31,967 bases of DNA from Methylotenera_A sp031379885 (GTDB lineage Bacteria; Pseudomonadota; Gammaproteobacteria; Burkholderiales; Methylophilaceae): positions 1 through 31,967 of the forward strand of contig JANNFN010000024.1 in the NCBI GenBank assembly GCA_031379885.1, read 5' to 3'. This document shows, in pieces, positions 1-7,320 of the stretch (positions are counted from its first letter, which is position 1; each line of letters opens with the position of its first letter). The notes below the pieces were generated by a model. It did not search any database, was not told where the DNA came from, and worked only from the letters and a program-made list of their open reading frames with translations. The position numbers were made by a program, and so were the translations under genes.

Positions 1-26
1 CAAGCGCACCCACCCGACCGATTTCG

Positions 27-710
27 CTATGGAGCCACGGCGCGGGAATCGAACCGGGGGCGGTAACGATGCTCACTACATAAATCACAAGGGATTATCG
101 GAAACTCCATTTGCCGCGCATAGCTCGCAATATCTTTCTCGCTGCAATATGCTAAAGGGCGAATCACTACATTTTGTTTGTCATTGGTAGCGAGTTTGGG
201 TGGCATCGCTTTCATTTTTGCGCCAAAAAACATGTTCAAAAACAGCGTTTCTACAATGTCGTCACGGTGATGCCCAAGCGCTATTTTGTTAGCCCCCAGC
301 TGTTTTGCGGTGGTGTAAATAATGCCGCGCCGCAAGCGGCTACATAAGCTACACGTCGTCGCGCCTTCGGGGATTTTCTCTTTCACAACCGAATAAGTAT
401 CGGCTTCAACAATGCGGTAATCTACACCTAAGTTTTTAAAATAGTCAGGCAAAATATGTGCAGGAAAATTCGGCTGCTTTTGGTCTAAATTCATCGCGAT
501 AAGTTTAAAGGCAATCGGCGCGCGCTCTTGCAACGCCAGCAACATCATCAACATGGTGTAACTATCTTTGCCGCCACTCATGCACACCAACACGGTGTCG
601 CCATCTTCAATCATGTTGTAATCGCCAATGGCCTTGCCCGTAGACGAGATTAGGCTATTTCTCAATTTGATGAAATTGTTGGAATGGTTTTCTGGTAGGT
701 GTTTTATCAT
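27..710 (-). pseudogene. ttcA: TtcA, tRNA 2-thiocytidine synthetase, 3' end lost or replaced
   Basis: TtcA is an iron-sulfur ATP-pyrophosphatase that thiolates cytidine 32 of some tRNAs. The N-terminal two thirds are intact: the PP-loop SGGKDS lies at residues 45-50, the CSLC pair at C120/C123, and the third cluster cysteine in IPCDLC at C208. The family normally continues from this motif with a Gly-Ser-Gln stretch and some 60-90 more residues. Here the protein turns into an unrelated 16-residue tail (SEHRYRPR...) and stops at 227 aa, against about 300 usual. The tail is encoded by bases 1 to about 77, roughly 65% GC against about 45% nearby. The gene is therefore disrupted, or the window edge is chimeric. 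The next gene upstream on the same strand is the SDR, whose stop at 721 lies 10 bases from this start. Confidence 0.85.
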
Positions 711-720
711 ATGTATTGAA

Positions 721-1473
721 TTATAAGTTCAAACTCCTGCCGCCATCCACCGCCAGTACGTGGCCAGTAATAAATGGCGCATCATAAATTAAAAATTTCA
801 CCGCTTTGGCAATGTCAGTCGCTTCACCGACACGTTTTAGCAAGGTTTGCGAAATTACACGTTGGCGATACACTTCGTCAAATTGCGGGTTATTTTCGGG
901 CCATTGTACAGGGCCAGGCGCGACCGCATTGACGCGTACTTCTGGCGAAAGCTCTTGCGCGAGCGATTTGGTGAGTGTCACTAAACCTGCTTTAGCCACG
1001 CTGTAAACCACATAGTTTTTCTTCGGGCGTTCTATATGCATATCGGTAATGTTCACAATGCAGCCGTGATTTTTGCGCAGCTCAGCCGCGGCGGCTTGCG
1101 CCAAAAACATTGGTGCTTTGAGGTTGCTACCCATTAAATCTTGCCAGTTTTCCTCATTAATATGGCCAATTTCTGTCGGATAATAAGTGGACGCATTATT
1201 AATTAGAACGTCTAAACGGCTAAATTGATTTATGGTTTCGTGAACCAAACTCGGTAACACTGCAATATTGAGTAAATCGCCCTGAATAATCGCTACCGAG
1301 TTTGCGCGTTGCAAATTAAGCTCTGCCTGCAAGGCGCGTGCCTCATTAATACTGGTTTTATAGTGAATCATGAGATTGGCGCCGCTTGCGTGCAACTCGC
1401 GACAAATGGCTGCGCCCACGCGTTTAGCGCCGCCGGTAATTAATATCACTTTGCTATTTGATGTTGAATTCAA
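721..1473 (-). CDS. Pteridine reductase-type short-chain dehydrogenase
   Basis: This is a cytoplasmic NADPH-dependent short-chain dehydrogenase/reductase of 250 aa, probably reducing dihydropterins or dihydrofolate. The cofactor motif TGGAKRVG (residues 13-20) has the TGxxxRxG form that marks pteridine reductases rather than ordinary SDRs, which have TGxxxGxG. NNAS is at 92-95. The catalytic pair is Y157 and K161. Asp144 stands where most SDRs have Ser, giving the Asp-(12)-Tyr-(3)-Lys spacing known from PTR1. The C-terminal GHVLAVDGG is the usual SDR end. It lies just upstream of ttcA on the same strand and is divergent from the MidA-type gene, with only 38 bases between starts. The family is sure. 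The exact substrate (FolM-like dihydromonapterin reductase or pteridine reductase) is inferred. Confidence 0.88.
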   Translation of the reverse strand: MNSTSNSKVILITGGAKRVGAAICRELHASGANLMIHYKTSINEARALQAELNLQRANSVAIIQGDLLNIAVLPSLVHETINQFSRLDVLINNASTYYPTEIGHINEENWQDLMGSNLKAPMFLAQAAAAELRKNHGCIVNITDMHIERPKKNYVVYSVAKAGLVTLTKSLAQELSPEVRVNAVAPGPVQWPENNPQFDEVYRQRVISQTLLKRVGEATDIAKAVKFLIYDAPFITGHVLAVDGGRSLNL

Positions 1474-1500
1474 TTTTTACTCACTTTGATTGCAAAATAT

Positions 1501-1514
1501 TATAATGGCTTATG
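1501..1514 (+). promoter_or_regulatory. TATAAT box abutting the start codon (leaderless candidate)
   Basis: A perfect TATAAT occupies 1501-1506 and the ATG of the MidA-type gene is at 1512-1514. Transcription would begin at about 1512-1513, on the start codon itself. There is no Shine-Dalgarno sequence between them. No good -35 box stands at the usual spacing, which weakens the call. Confidence 0.4.
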
Positions 1515-2657
1515 GCCTCATTACCTATTTCAAGCCCAGAATCACAAGTGCTTAGCCAACAATTAACCAATTTAATTCAACAGAAAATTGAAAATAATAA
1601 TGGCTGGATAGACTTTGCGACCTTTATGCACATGGCTTTGTACACGCCAGAGTTGGGCTATTACAGTGGCGGCGCCAAGAAGTTTGGTTTGCATGGCGAT
1701 TTTGTTACCGCACCCGAAATTTCGTCTTTATTCGCAAAAACCTTAGCCCTGCAAGTCGCACAGATATTGGCTTCTGGCGGTGACGTTTTAGAGTTGGGTG
1801 CAGGTACAGGCAAATTAGCAGCTGATTTGCTGCTGGAATTACAAGAATTAAACAGTCTGCCTAGTCAATATTTTATACTGGAAGTAAGTGCATACTTACA
1901 CCAAATTCAGCGCGAAACAATACATAAAAAATGTTCTGCAGAATTATTTAAACGTGTGGTTTGGCTGGAAACTTTGCCAAAAAGCTTTACTGGCATGGTG
2001 CTGGGTAACGAGGTATTGGATGCAATTCCTGTGCATCTCATTTATCATACATCGCAAGGCTTGCAAGAGCGTGGCGTGGGACATGTGGGCGAATTCATAT
2101 GGCAAGATAAACCCCTAAAAGCAGGTCAATTGTATGATGAAGTTAGCGCTTACTCACTGCCGAACGATTATTTGACCGAGGTCTGTCCAGCCGCATCAGC
2201 ATTGGTTCGTAGCCTGGCAGAAATGTTAGAAAAAGGCGTTATTTTGCTGATTGATTATGGTTTTTCTGCGCGCGAATATTATCACCCACAGCGCAATCAA
2301 GGTACCTTGATGTGTCATTATCAACATTATGCGCACAGCAATCCTCTGATTAACATTGGCTTGCAGGATATTACTGCACATGTGAATTTTACACAAATAG
2401 CACCAGCCTGTGAGCCAATATCCATGAAGGTTGCAGGCTATACCAATCAAGCACAATTTTTAATCAATTGCGGTATTTTAGATATTTTGCAACAGTATTC
2501 ACCTCATGATTCGCAGTACATGAAGCTGGCCGCCGCCGCGCAAAAACTATTGTCCCCCGCAGAAATGGGTGAGCTATTTAAAGTCATTGCACTTAGCAAA
2601 GGTATTGAAGAAGACTTGATTGGCTATAAGAGCGGTGATAAAGCGCATACTTTGTAA
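1512..2657 (+). CDS. MidA/NDUFAF7-family SAM-dependent methyltransferase
   Basis: This 381-aa protein belongs to the SAM-dependent methyltransferase family of MidA/NDUFAF7 (COG1565, DUF185). The mitochondrial member methylates an arginine of complex I during assembly. The bacterial role is less clear. Visible marks are the early TPELGYYSGGAKKFGLHGDF block (about 45-64), SAM motif I ELGAGTG (94-100), and GNEVLDAIP (about 165-173), which is diagnostic of the family. LLIDYGF and HYQHYAHSNPL follow in the second half. Length is normal. The ATG at 1512 gives the standard N-terminus. It has no Shine-Dalgarno sequence and lies directly after a TATAAT box. trmB follows 29 bases downstream. A gene with this neighbour (pteridine reductase, ttcA) is common in betaproteobacteria. 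Confidence 0.88.
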   Translation: MASLPISSPESQVLSQQLTNLIQQKIENNNGWIDFATFMHMALYTPELGYYSGGAKKFGLHGDFVTAPEISSLFAKTLALQVAQILASGGDVLELGAGTGKLAADLLLELQELNSLPSQYFILEVSAYLHQIQRETIHKKCSAELFKRVVWLETLPKSFTGMVLGNEVLDAIPVHLIYHTSQGLQERGVGHVGEFIWQDKPLKAGQLYDEVSAYSLPNDYLTEVCPAASALVRSLAEMLEKGVILLIDYGFSAREYYHPQRNQGTLMCHYQHYAHSNPLINIGLQDITAHVNFTQIAPACEPISMKVAGYTNQAQFLINCGILDILQQYSPHDSQYMKLAAAAQKLLSPAEMGELFKVIALSKGIEEDLIGYKSGDKAHTL

Positions 2658-2672
2658 CGTAACTTAATCAAG

Positions 2673-2689
2673 TATAATCCCGCGCCATG
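2673..2689 (+). promoter_or_regulatory. TATAAT box just upstream of the trmB start
   Basis: A perfect TATAAT lies at 2673-2678, 8 bases before the ATG at 2687. A weak TTGTAA at 2652-2657 is the best -35 candidate, with a short spacer of 15. Predicted transcription starts at about 2685, and no Shine-Dalgarno sequence is present. trmB may therefore have its own leaderless transcript in addition to read-through. Confidence 0.4.
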
Positions 2690-3385
2690 ACAGAAACAGA
2701 TGAAGTAGAAATTCTTAAAAATCGCCGCATTCGTAGTTTTGTGTTGCGACAAGGTCGATTAACTAAAGGTCAGGAACGTGCATTAGAAACAGGCTGGCCT
2801 AAGTATGGCGTGGAATATGGCTTGCAGAACATCGATTTAAATCAAGTTTTTGGCCGAATTGACTCTAAAAAAATACTCGAAATTGGTTTTGGAATGGGCG
2901 AAAGCACAGCCAAAATAGCACAAACTTTACTTGATTGTGATTTTTTAGCGGTTGAGGTGCATACACCCGGCGTCGGCAGTTTGCTTAAATTAATTGAAGA
3001 AACAAACCTTACTAATATTCGCGTCATTCAACATGATGTAGTGGACGTGCTACAAAATATGCTTGCAGATAGCAGTCTGGATGGCGTGCATATTTTCTTC
3101 CCTGACCCGTGGCATAAAAAGCGTCATCACAAGCGGCGTTTGATTCAAGCTGAATTTGTAAAACTACTTTGTACTAAACTTAAAGTAGGTGCTTATTTGC
3201 ATGTGGCTACGGATTGGCAAGAATACTCAGAATGGGTGTTTGAGGTATTAAATGCGGAACAGCAGCTTAAGAATACCGCTGAAAGTTATGCTGAAAAACC
3301 TGCTTATCGGCCACTGACTAAGTTTGAGAATCGAGGCATTAAGCTCGGCCATGGCGTTTGGGATTTAATTTTTATAAAGCAGTAA
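2687..3385 (+). CDS. trmB: TrmB, tRNA (guanine-N7-)-methyltransferase
   Basis: TrmB methylates guanine 46 in the variable loop of tRNAs, using S-adenosylmethionine. The protein is 232 aa, the normal size. SAM motif EIGFGMGE is at residues 65-72. The family signature FFPDPWHKKRHHKRR is at 137-151, with its basic run for tRNA contact. ATDWQEYSEW (about 195-204) and the C-terminal TKFENRGIKLGH block are also typical. The start is the ATG at 2687, which gives the expected short N-terminal extension before RSFVLRQGR. The gene converges on the minus-strand methyltransferase 16 bases away, with no clear terminator hairpin between. Confidence 0.95.
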   Translation: MTETDEVEILKNRRIRSFVLRQGRLTKGQERALETGWPKYGVEYGLQNIDLNQVFGRIDSKKILEIGFGMGESTAKIAQTLLDCDFLAVEVHTPGVGSLLKLIEETNLTNIRVIQHDVVDVLQNMLADSSLDGVHIFFPDPWHKKRHHKRRLIQAEFVKLLCTKLKVGAYLHVATDWQEYSEWVFEVLNAEQQLKNTAESYAEKPAYRPLTKFENRGIKLGHGVWDLIFIKQ

Positions 3386-3401
3386 ATCTAATTTTATATT
3401 T

Positions 3402-3986
3402 TTAGTCACTCAAGCTAAATAATGTACGAATTTCTGCGTTGGCAGCTTCTCGGAAAGCAATTACTCGAATTTCTAAATTACTGCAGCTAGTGTATGTTTT
3501 GCTAAAGCCAGCACGGTTTAGTGTAGCAATTAGCGACTTTTGGGTAAACCCAGTTTTGTGCGCAAAAAATCCATCGCCACTTTCTTCAATTTTACGGCTC
3601 CAGCCATAGAGCACGTCTAATACCATAATTGGGCCTACTGCAGCTTGATAAAGCACATCTTCTAAATCTAAATCACGTTCAACCGCAGCCTTCATCACGG
3701 CTTTAATATCAGGTACTCGAATGTGTATAAAACCATCGGCTTTCAATACATGTAAAAACCCCTGTAATACTTGGTTTACTTCATGACGATAATAATGTTC
3801 TAAGTTATGCGAACAATAAACTGCATCAAACTGTGCGGGTTCAAGTGTGTCTAGCTTGCGTGCATCACAGATGATGTCAGGTTTGCCTGACGGATCAATA
3901 TCTAATAGGACGTGTTCCCAGTCAGCATATTGTGGAGGTAGGGCTATTTGTTTACTATCTCCGCCTACGTTTAGTACTTTCCTCAT
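3402..3986 (-). CDS. Class I SAM-dependent methyltransferase, unknown substrate
   Basis: A small class I methyltransferase-like protein, 194 aa from the start chosen here. The opening VLNVGGDSKQ corresponds to SAM motif I, but its glycine pattern is degenerate (VGGDS instead of GxGxG). The acidic strand LLDIDPSGKPDIICDARK, the post-motif VYCSHNLEHYYRHE and HVLKADGFIHIRVPD match the methyltransferase type 11 class that often acts on sugars or lipids. I chose the ATG at 3984-3986 because AAGGAA stands 8 bases before it. The longer start at 4010 has no ribosome site and overlaps the end of engB. With this start the gap to engB is 5 bases, so the two are probably cotranscribed. The substrate cannot be named from the sequence. 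Confidence 0.75.
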   Translation of the reverse strand: MRKVLNVGGDSKQIALPPQYADWEHVLLDIDPSGKPDIICDARKLDTLEPAQFDAVYCSHNLEHYYRHEVNQVLQGFLHVLKADGFIHIRVPDIKAVMKAAVERDLDLEDVLYQAAVGPIMVLDVLYGWSRKIEESGDGFFAHKTGFTQKSLIATLNRAGFSKTYTSCSNLEIRVIAFREAANAEIRTLFSLSD

Positions 3987-3991
3987 CTGTT

Positions 3992-4591
3992 TTATTCCTT
4001 GAATAACCATGCACCAATCACTTTTTCAGCTTCTTCAACACCTAGTTTCTTTGAGCTAGAAAATAGCTGTACTGTGCAACTTTCACCCCAAGTCGCAAGC
4101 AGTTCTTTGCGCACTTTTGCGAGGGTTAGACTGGCTTCACCACGCGATAATTTATCTGATTTGGTTAGCAAAACATGTACTGGCTTACCGCTAGGGCAAA
4201 ACCAATCTAACATTTGTTTATCTAGCGGTTGCAGTGGGTGGCGGCTATCCATTACTAATACTAACCCACCAAGGCTAGTGCGCTCACTTAAATAGCGCGC
4301 CAATACGCTTTGCCAATGCGCACGCATGCTCTCGGGCACTTTGGCATAACCGTAGCCAGGCAAATCAACTAAGTGACGGTCATTTCCAAGCGTGAAGAAA
4401 TTAATCAGTTGCGTGCGGCCAGGCTGCTTGCTTACATAAGCTAAACGATTATGGTTAGCCAGTGTGTTCAACGCGCTGGATTTACCCGCGTTAGAGCGGC
4501 CAGCAAAGGCGACTTCAATACCCGAAGCAGGTGGCAAATCACGCAAGTGGTGTGCGGAAATAAAAAAGGTAGCGTTTTGAAACAAAGGCAT
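3992..4591 (-). CDS. engB: EngB/YsxC ribosome biogenesis GTP-binding protein
   Basis: EngB is an essential GTPase needed for assembly of the large ribosomal subunit. The P-loop GRSNAGKSS is at residues 31-39, the G3 motif DLPGYG in the middle (VDLPGYGYAKVP), the G4 motif TKSDK and the G5-like SSSKK near the end, all in family order. The length of 199 aa is normal. It is transcribed away from the cytochrome c4 gene, and the 112-base gap between them must hold both promoters. The small methyltransferase gene follows 5 bases after its stop. Confidence 0.94.
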   Translation of the reverse strand: MPLFQNATFFISAHHLRDLPPASGIEVAFAGRSNAGKSSALNTLANHNRLAYVSKQPGRTQLINFFTLGNDRHLVDLPGYGYAKVPESMRAHWQSVLARYLSERTSLGGLVLVMDSRHPLQPLDKQMLDWFCPSGKPVHVLLTKSDKLSRGEASLTLAKVRKELLATWGESCTVQLFSSSKKLGVEEAEKVIGAWLFKE

Positions 4592-4661
4592 TTAATTCTC
4601 TCAAATTCAAGTTTTAACAGTGTTGGCTTTATGCTTAAATGTATCATGAACAGGTAATTTT

Positions 4662-4670
4662 TGATAAAAT
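4662..4670 (+). promoter_or_regulatory. Candidate extended -10 for the cytochrome c4 gene
   Basis: TGATAAAAT at 4662-4670 has the TGnTAnnnT form of an extended -10 element, which can work with a poor -35 box. No good TTGACA-like hexamer is seen at the correct distance. AGGGAA at 4690-4695 serves as the ribosome binding site for the ATG at 4704. Confidence 0.3.
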
Positions 4671-4703
4671 ATTAGGATAATTAAATAGTTAGGGAAATTT
4701 GCA

Positions 4704-5339
4704 ATGATTAAGCAATTGAGTGTTGTCGTGTTGGTAGTGTCGAGTTTGTTGGTTTCATCCACTTTTGCGGCAAATGTAGAGGCTGAAAAAGCACCACCCG
4801 CTATAGAGAAAAGCGCAACTGAAATTACCGTGCAAACTGTTTGTGCAGCTTGTCATGGCGCAGATGGCAATAGCGCGATTTCGCTTAATCCAAAATTGGC
4901 AGGCCAACATCCTGAATATTTGTTAAAACAATTAACCAATTTTAAAGAAGGTAAACGCGCAAATGCGGTAATGGCGGGAATGGTAGCCAATTTAAGTGCA
5001 GATGATATGAAAAATTTAGCCGCTTATTTTGCCAATCAAAAAATTAATCTCGCCAAAGCCAAAAGTAATGGCGTTGGCTCGTTAGGCGAAAAAATTTATC
5101 GTGGTGGCATCGCTGCAAGTGGCGTGCCTGCTTGTTCTTCTTGCCATGGCGCAAATGGTGCAGGCATTCCGAAGCAATTTCCGCGTTTGGCCGCGCAACA
5201 TGCAGATTATACGCTGGCGCAATTGAGAACTTTCCGCACTGGAGAGCGTGCCAATGCACCGATGATGATGGTAATTGCGGCTAAAATGACCGATGCAGAA
5301 ATGCAAGCCGTAGCCGACTACATGCAAGGCTTACGTTAG
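4704..5339 (+). CDS. Diheme cytochrome c4 (class I c-type cytochrome)
   Basis: A periplasmic electron carrier of 211 aa, likely passing electrons from the bc1 complex or from dehydrogenases to a terminal oxidase. A Sec signal peptide covers residues 1-22, with cleavage after TFA. Two heme attachment sites, CAACH (47-51) and CSSCH (144-148), each head a repeat of the same class I fold with the PxLAxQHxxYxxxQLxxFxxGxRxN pattern. Two such halves are the hallmark of cytochrome c4. Later methionines (for example in MAGM and MMMV) are candidate axial ligands. Its stop overlaps the stop of the convergent sensor kinase by a few bases. Confidence 0.9.
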   Translation: MIKQLSVVVLVVSSLLVSSTFAANVEAEKAPPAIEKSATEITVQTVCAACHGADGNSAISLNPKLAGQHPEYLLKQLTNFKEGKRANAVMAGMVANLSADDMKNLAAYFANQKINLAKAKSNGVGSLGEKIYRGGIAASGVPACSSCHGANGAGIPKQFPRLAAQHADYTLAQLRTFRTGERANAPMMMVIAAKMTDAEMQAVADYMQGLR

Positions 5340-7099
5340 TTATCAGTTGATGTTGGTGCTAAATTTGGGGATAGTTGCACTCTAAAACGCACAGCACCAT
5401 TTACATTGCTTACTAAACTTAGCTCGTAACCTGCCTGTTTGCAATCTTGTGCCGCGTGAAACAAACCAACACCTAAGCCATTGTGCGAAGCGATATGTTT
5501 TTTAAAAATATCGCCGGCAATGGCGCTATCCATCGCTTTTCCAGTATCTGTCACATCAATACAAAAGCCAAGTTCAGCGTTGTCGTACATGGCTACGTTA
5601 ATTAAAGTATCTGCTTGATATTTGGTTTTCTCCAGCGCATTGTTAAGCAAGTTATCCAGCACGCTATCTAACACTTCGGCATTAATTTCTTGTTTGGGTA
5701 AGTCTTCTGCTACAAATTCAATCTCTTGCTGATTGTGGCGTAATTGCAGATTTTTCCACCAAGCTGACATTTTTTCGAGCCGTTTCTTTTCCTCACCTGG
5801 CGCTTTTAGTTTGTCTAAAGTGGATGCAATGCGCTGATTTAGCACAGGCAATTGCTTACGAATCAGCTGTAATAAGGCTTCATTATCTTTCTCGTCGCTT
5901 TGCTCGGCGGCAGAAACTAACGTGCCTACCGATTGCAAAATATTTTTAATATCATGCGTCAAGCGTGAGCCAGTTTCATAAAGTGCTTGCATATAAGCGT
6001 TTTGACGCAAAGTTTCCTCGCGGCGTTTAGCTTCATAAAACTCACCCATAATTTGGGTGAGAAGTTTTACATGCACATATAGCGCTGGTGAAATTTGCCA
6101 GCGCGAATGCATGGTCATGTGAAGATCTTTAAAATTAAAATGGGTAACATGCTTAGATGTTTCACCCAGCTTACCTTGCGCTTCATCGGCTAGCCATGAA
6201 ACACCTGTAACCCAAGGCAGTGCAGACATTTCGCTCATGGCCGCCTGAATAAAATCATTTGGAGTGGATTCAATTTCACCCATGGCAGCGATATTTTTGA
6301 CCCACTTTTCAAATGGCATACCAATACTCAGCAGGTAGCGCGACATCAGTAGCTCAACACCCGAAAATCGCGTGTTGGGCTTCCAAAAGAAACTAAAAAT
6401 AATTAGGCCAAATGCCAAGCCAAATATGGTCATAAACATGACTTGAATATAGTTAATGGCTTGTATCGTCCCTATGGCATAGCTTGAGAGCGCTAAAATA
6501 AACGCCATTAACATCAGCAATAAAGTGTAGAAAAAATCTAAAATCGGCAGCTGACCAGCTTTAGGCGCTTGGCCGCGTATAAACAAAATAGCAAAAGGTA
6601 GCAAAGGGGTGAGATAGCGAATTACAAACCGTGCTGCCTCTAAATCGTTTGGCGCGCTAAGCAACTTAGGCACAACCCAAAGCAGTAACATGGTGAGTAA
6701 ATAACTGGCTGCGAGTATGTGAACGATGCGATTAGATTTTGATTCGTCTGAAAAAATGCGCCCGCCTAGTAGCCCAAACAGAATCGAGAGCCATATTGCG
6801 GTGAGCCACCAGTTCATATAAAAATAGGCAATGACACCAACACCAAGGAAAAGCAATAAAGCGGGTTTGGATAGCTTTTCAGTGCTGCGCCATACGGGCT
6901 GCCACATTAAAAATAAGCCGTAATGACACATGAAAAATGCCCGTTTTAAATCAGTCGCTTGATCACCTAAAATTAAAAAAGCATGCTGTGAAAGCAGCAT
7001 CAACGCTAATATGCGATGGGAGTGAACCGTTAATAGCTGATTAAGTTTGGTGTAATTAAACATAGGTTTGGATATAGGTTTAAGTATGGTCTTGAACAT
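5336..7099 (-). CDS. Membrane sensor histidine kinase (PrsK/NtrB-like), no adjacent regulator
   Basis: A 587-aa sensor kinase. The N-terminal half (about 25-240) has roughly seven or eight hydrophobic segments. A GAF-like region follows (about 270-350), then a short coiled linker to the phosphoacceptor box LTHDIKNILQSV with H382. The ATPase domain shows the N box VLDNLLNNALEKT (about 480-492), the G1 motif DVTDTG (515-520) and the G2 motif GLGVGL (541-546). The HDIKN form and layout resemble PrsK, the sensor of the PEP-CTERM/exosortase systems, whose partner is a sigma-54 activator. PrsK itself is usually longer. No response regulator is adjacent. The divergent pilin-like gene has a sigma-54 promoter, so a functional link is plausible but inferred. 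M13 is an alternative start. Confidence 0.8.
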   Translation of the reverse strand: MFKTILKPISKPMFNYTKLNQLLTVHSHRILALMLLSQHAFLILGDQATDLKRAFFMCHYGLFLMWQPVWRSTEKLSKPALLLFLGVGVIAYFYMNWWLTAIWLSILFGLLGGRIFSDESKSNRIVHILAASYLLTMLLLWVVPKLLSAPNDLEAARFVIRYLTPLLPFAILFIRGQAPKAGQLPILDFFYTLLLMLMAFILALSSYAIGTIQAINYIQVMFMTIFGLAFGLIIFSFFWKPNTRFSGVELLMSRYLLSIGMPFEKWVKNIAAMGEIESTPNDFIQAAMSEMSALPWVTGVSWLADEAQGKLGETSKHVTHFNFKDLHMTMHSRWQISPALYVHVKLLTQIMGEFYEAKRREETLRQNAYMQALYETGSRLTHDIKNILQSVGTLVSAAEQSDEKDNEALLQLIRKQLPVLNQRIASTLDKLKAPGEEKKRLEKMSAWWKNLQLRHNQQEIEFVAEDLPKQEINAEVLDSVLDNLLNNALEKTKYQADTLINVAMYDNAELGFCIDVTDTGKAMDSAIAGDIFKKHIASHNGLGVGLFHAAQDCKQAGYELSLVSNVNGAVRFRVQLSPNLAPTSTDN

Positions 7100-7134
7100 G
7101 GCTTAAGCTTTATATAAAAAGAGACTAAAAAAGG

Positions 7135-7150
7135 GTGTCAATATTCTGTC
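7135..7150 (+). promoter_or_regulatory. Two TGTCA half-sites upstream of the sigma-54 promoter
   Basis: GTGTCA and CTGTCA form a direct repeat with an 11-base period (TGTCA at 7136-7140 and 7147-7151), about 85 bases upstream of the -24 element. As I recall, PilR-type activators bind clusters of (C/G)TGTC, so this could be the upstream activating site of the pilin-like gene. Two copies of a 5-mer are weak evidence alone. Confidence 0.35.
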
Positions 7151-7234
7151 ATAAACGACGAATTCTCATCATTTTTTTGCTTGTCTTGGCCAACAAATTT
7201 AGCGAAACACCGCCAGTAATAAGGCTCTGCTTGG

Positions 7235-7251
7235 TTGGCACGACATTTGCA
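7235..7251 (+). promoter_or_regulatory. Sigma-54 (-24/-12) promoter of the pilin-like gene
   Basis: TTGGCACGACATTTGCA matches the RpoN consensus YTGGCACGrNNNTTGCW at every fixed position. TGGCACG is at 7236-7242 and TTGC at 7247-7250, with the correct spacing between the GG and GC pairs. Transcription should start at about 7262, giving a leader of about 59 bases before the ATG at 7321, which has AAAGGA as ribosome site. An activator of the NtrC/PilR class would be required. Confidence 0.8.
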
Positions 7252-7320
7252 TATTTTTTATCAAGTGTGGACAAATCAACAAAAACGTCACACATAAATA
7301 ATTGGTAAAGGATACCACAA

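Noticed and set aside
14..60. A tRNA 3'-end look-alike on the minus strand (GGTTCGATTCC followed by GGCTCCA).
   Set aside because: The T stem does not pair (three of five pairs) and there is no anticodon or D arm, so it is not a tRNA gene. An attachment-site remnant cannot be shown.
3987..4010. Longer start for the small methyltransferase at 4010.
   Set aside because: It has no ribosome binding site and overlaps engB, while the ATG at 3984-3986 has AAGGAA at the right distance.
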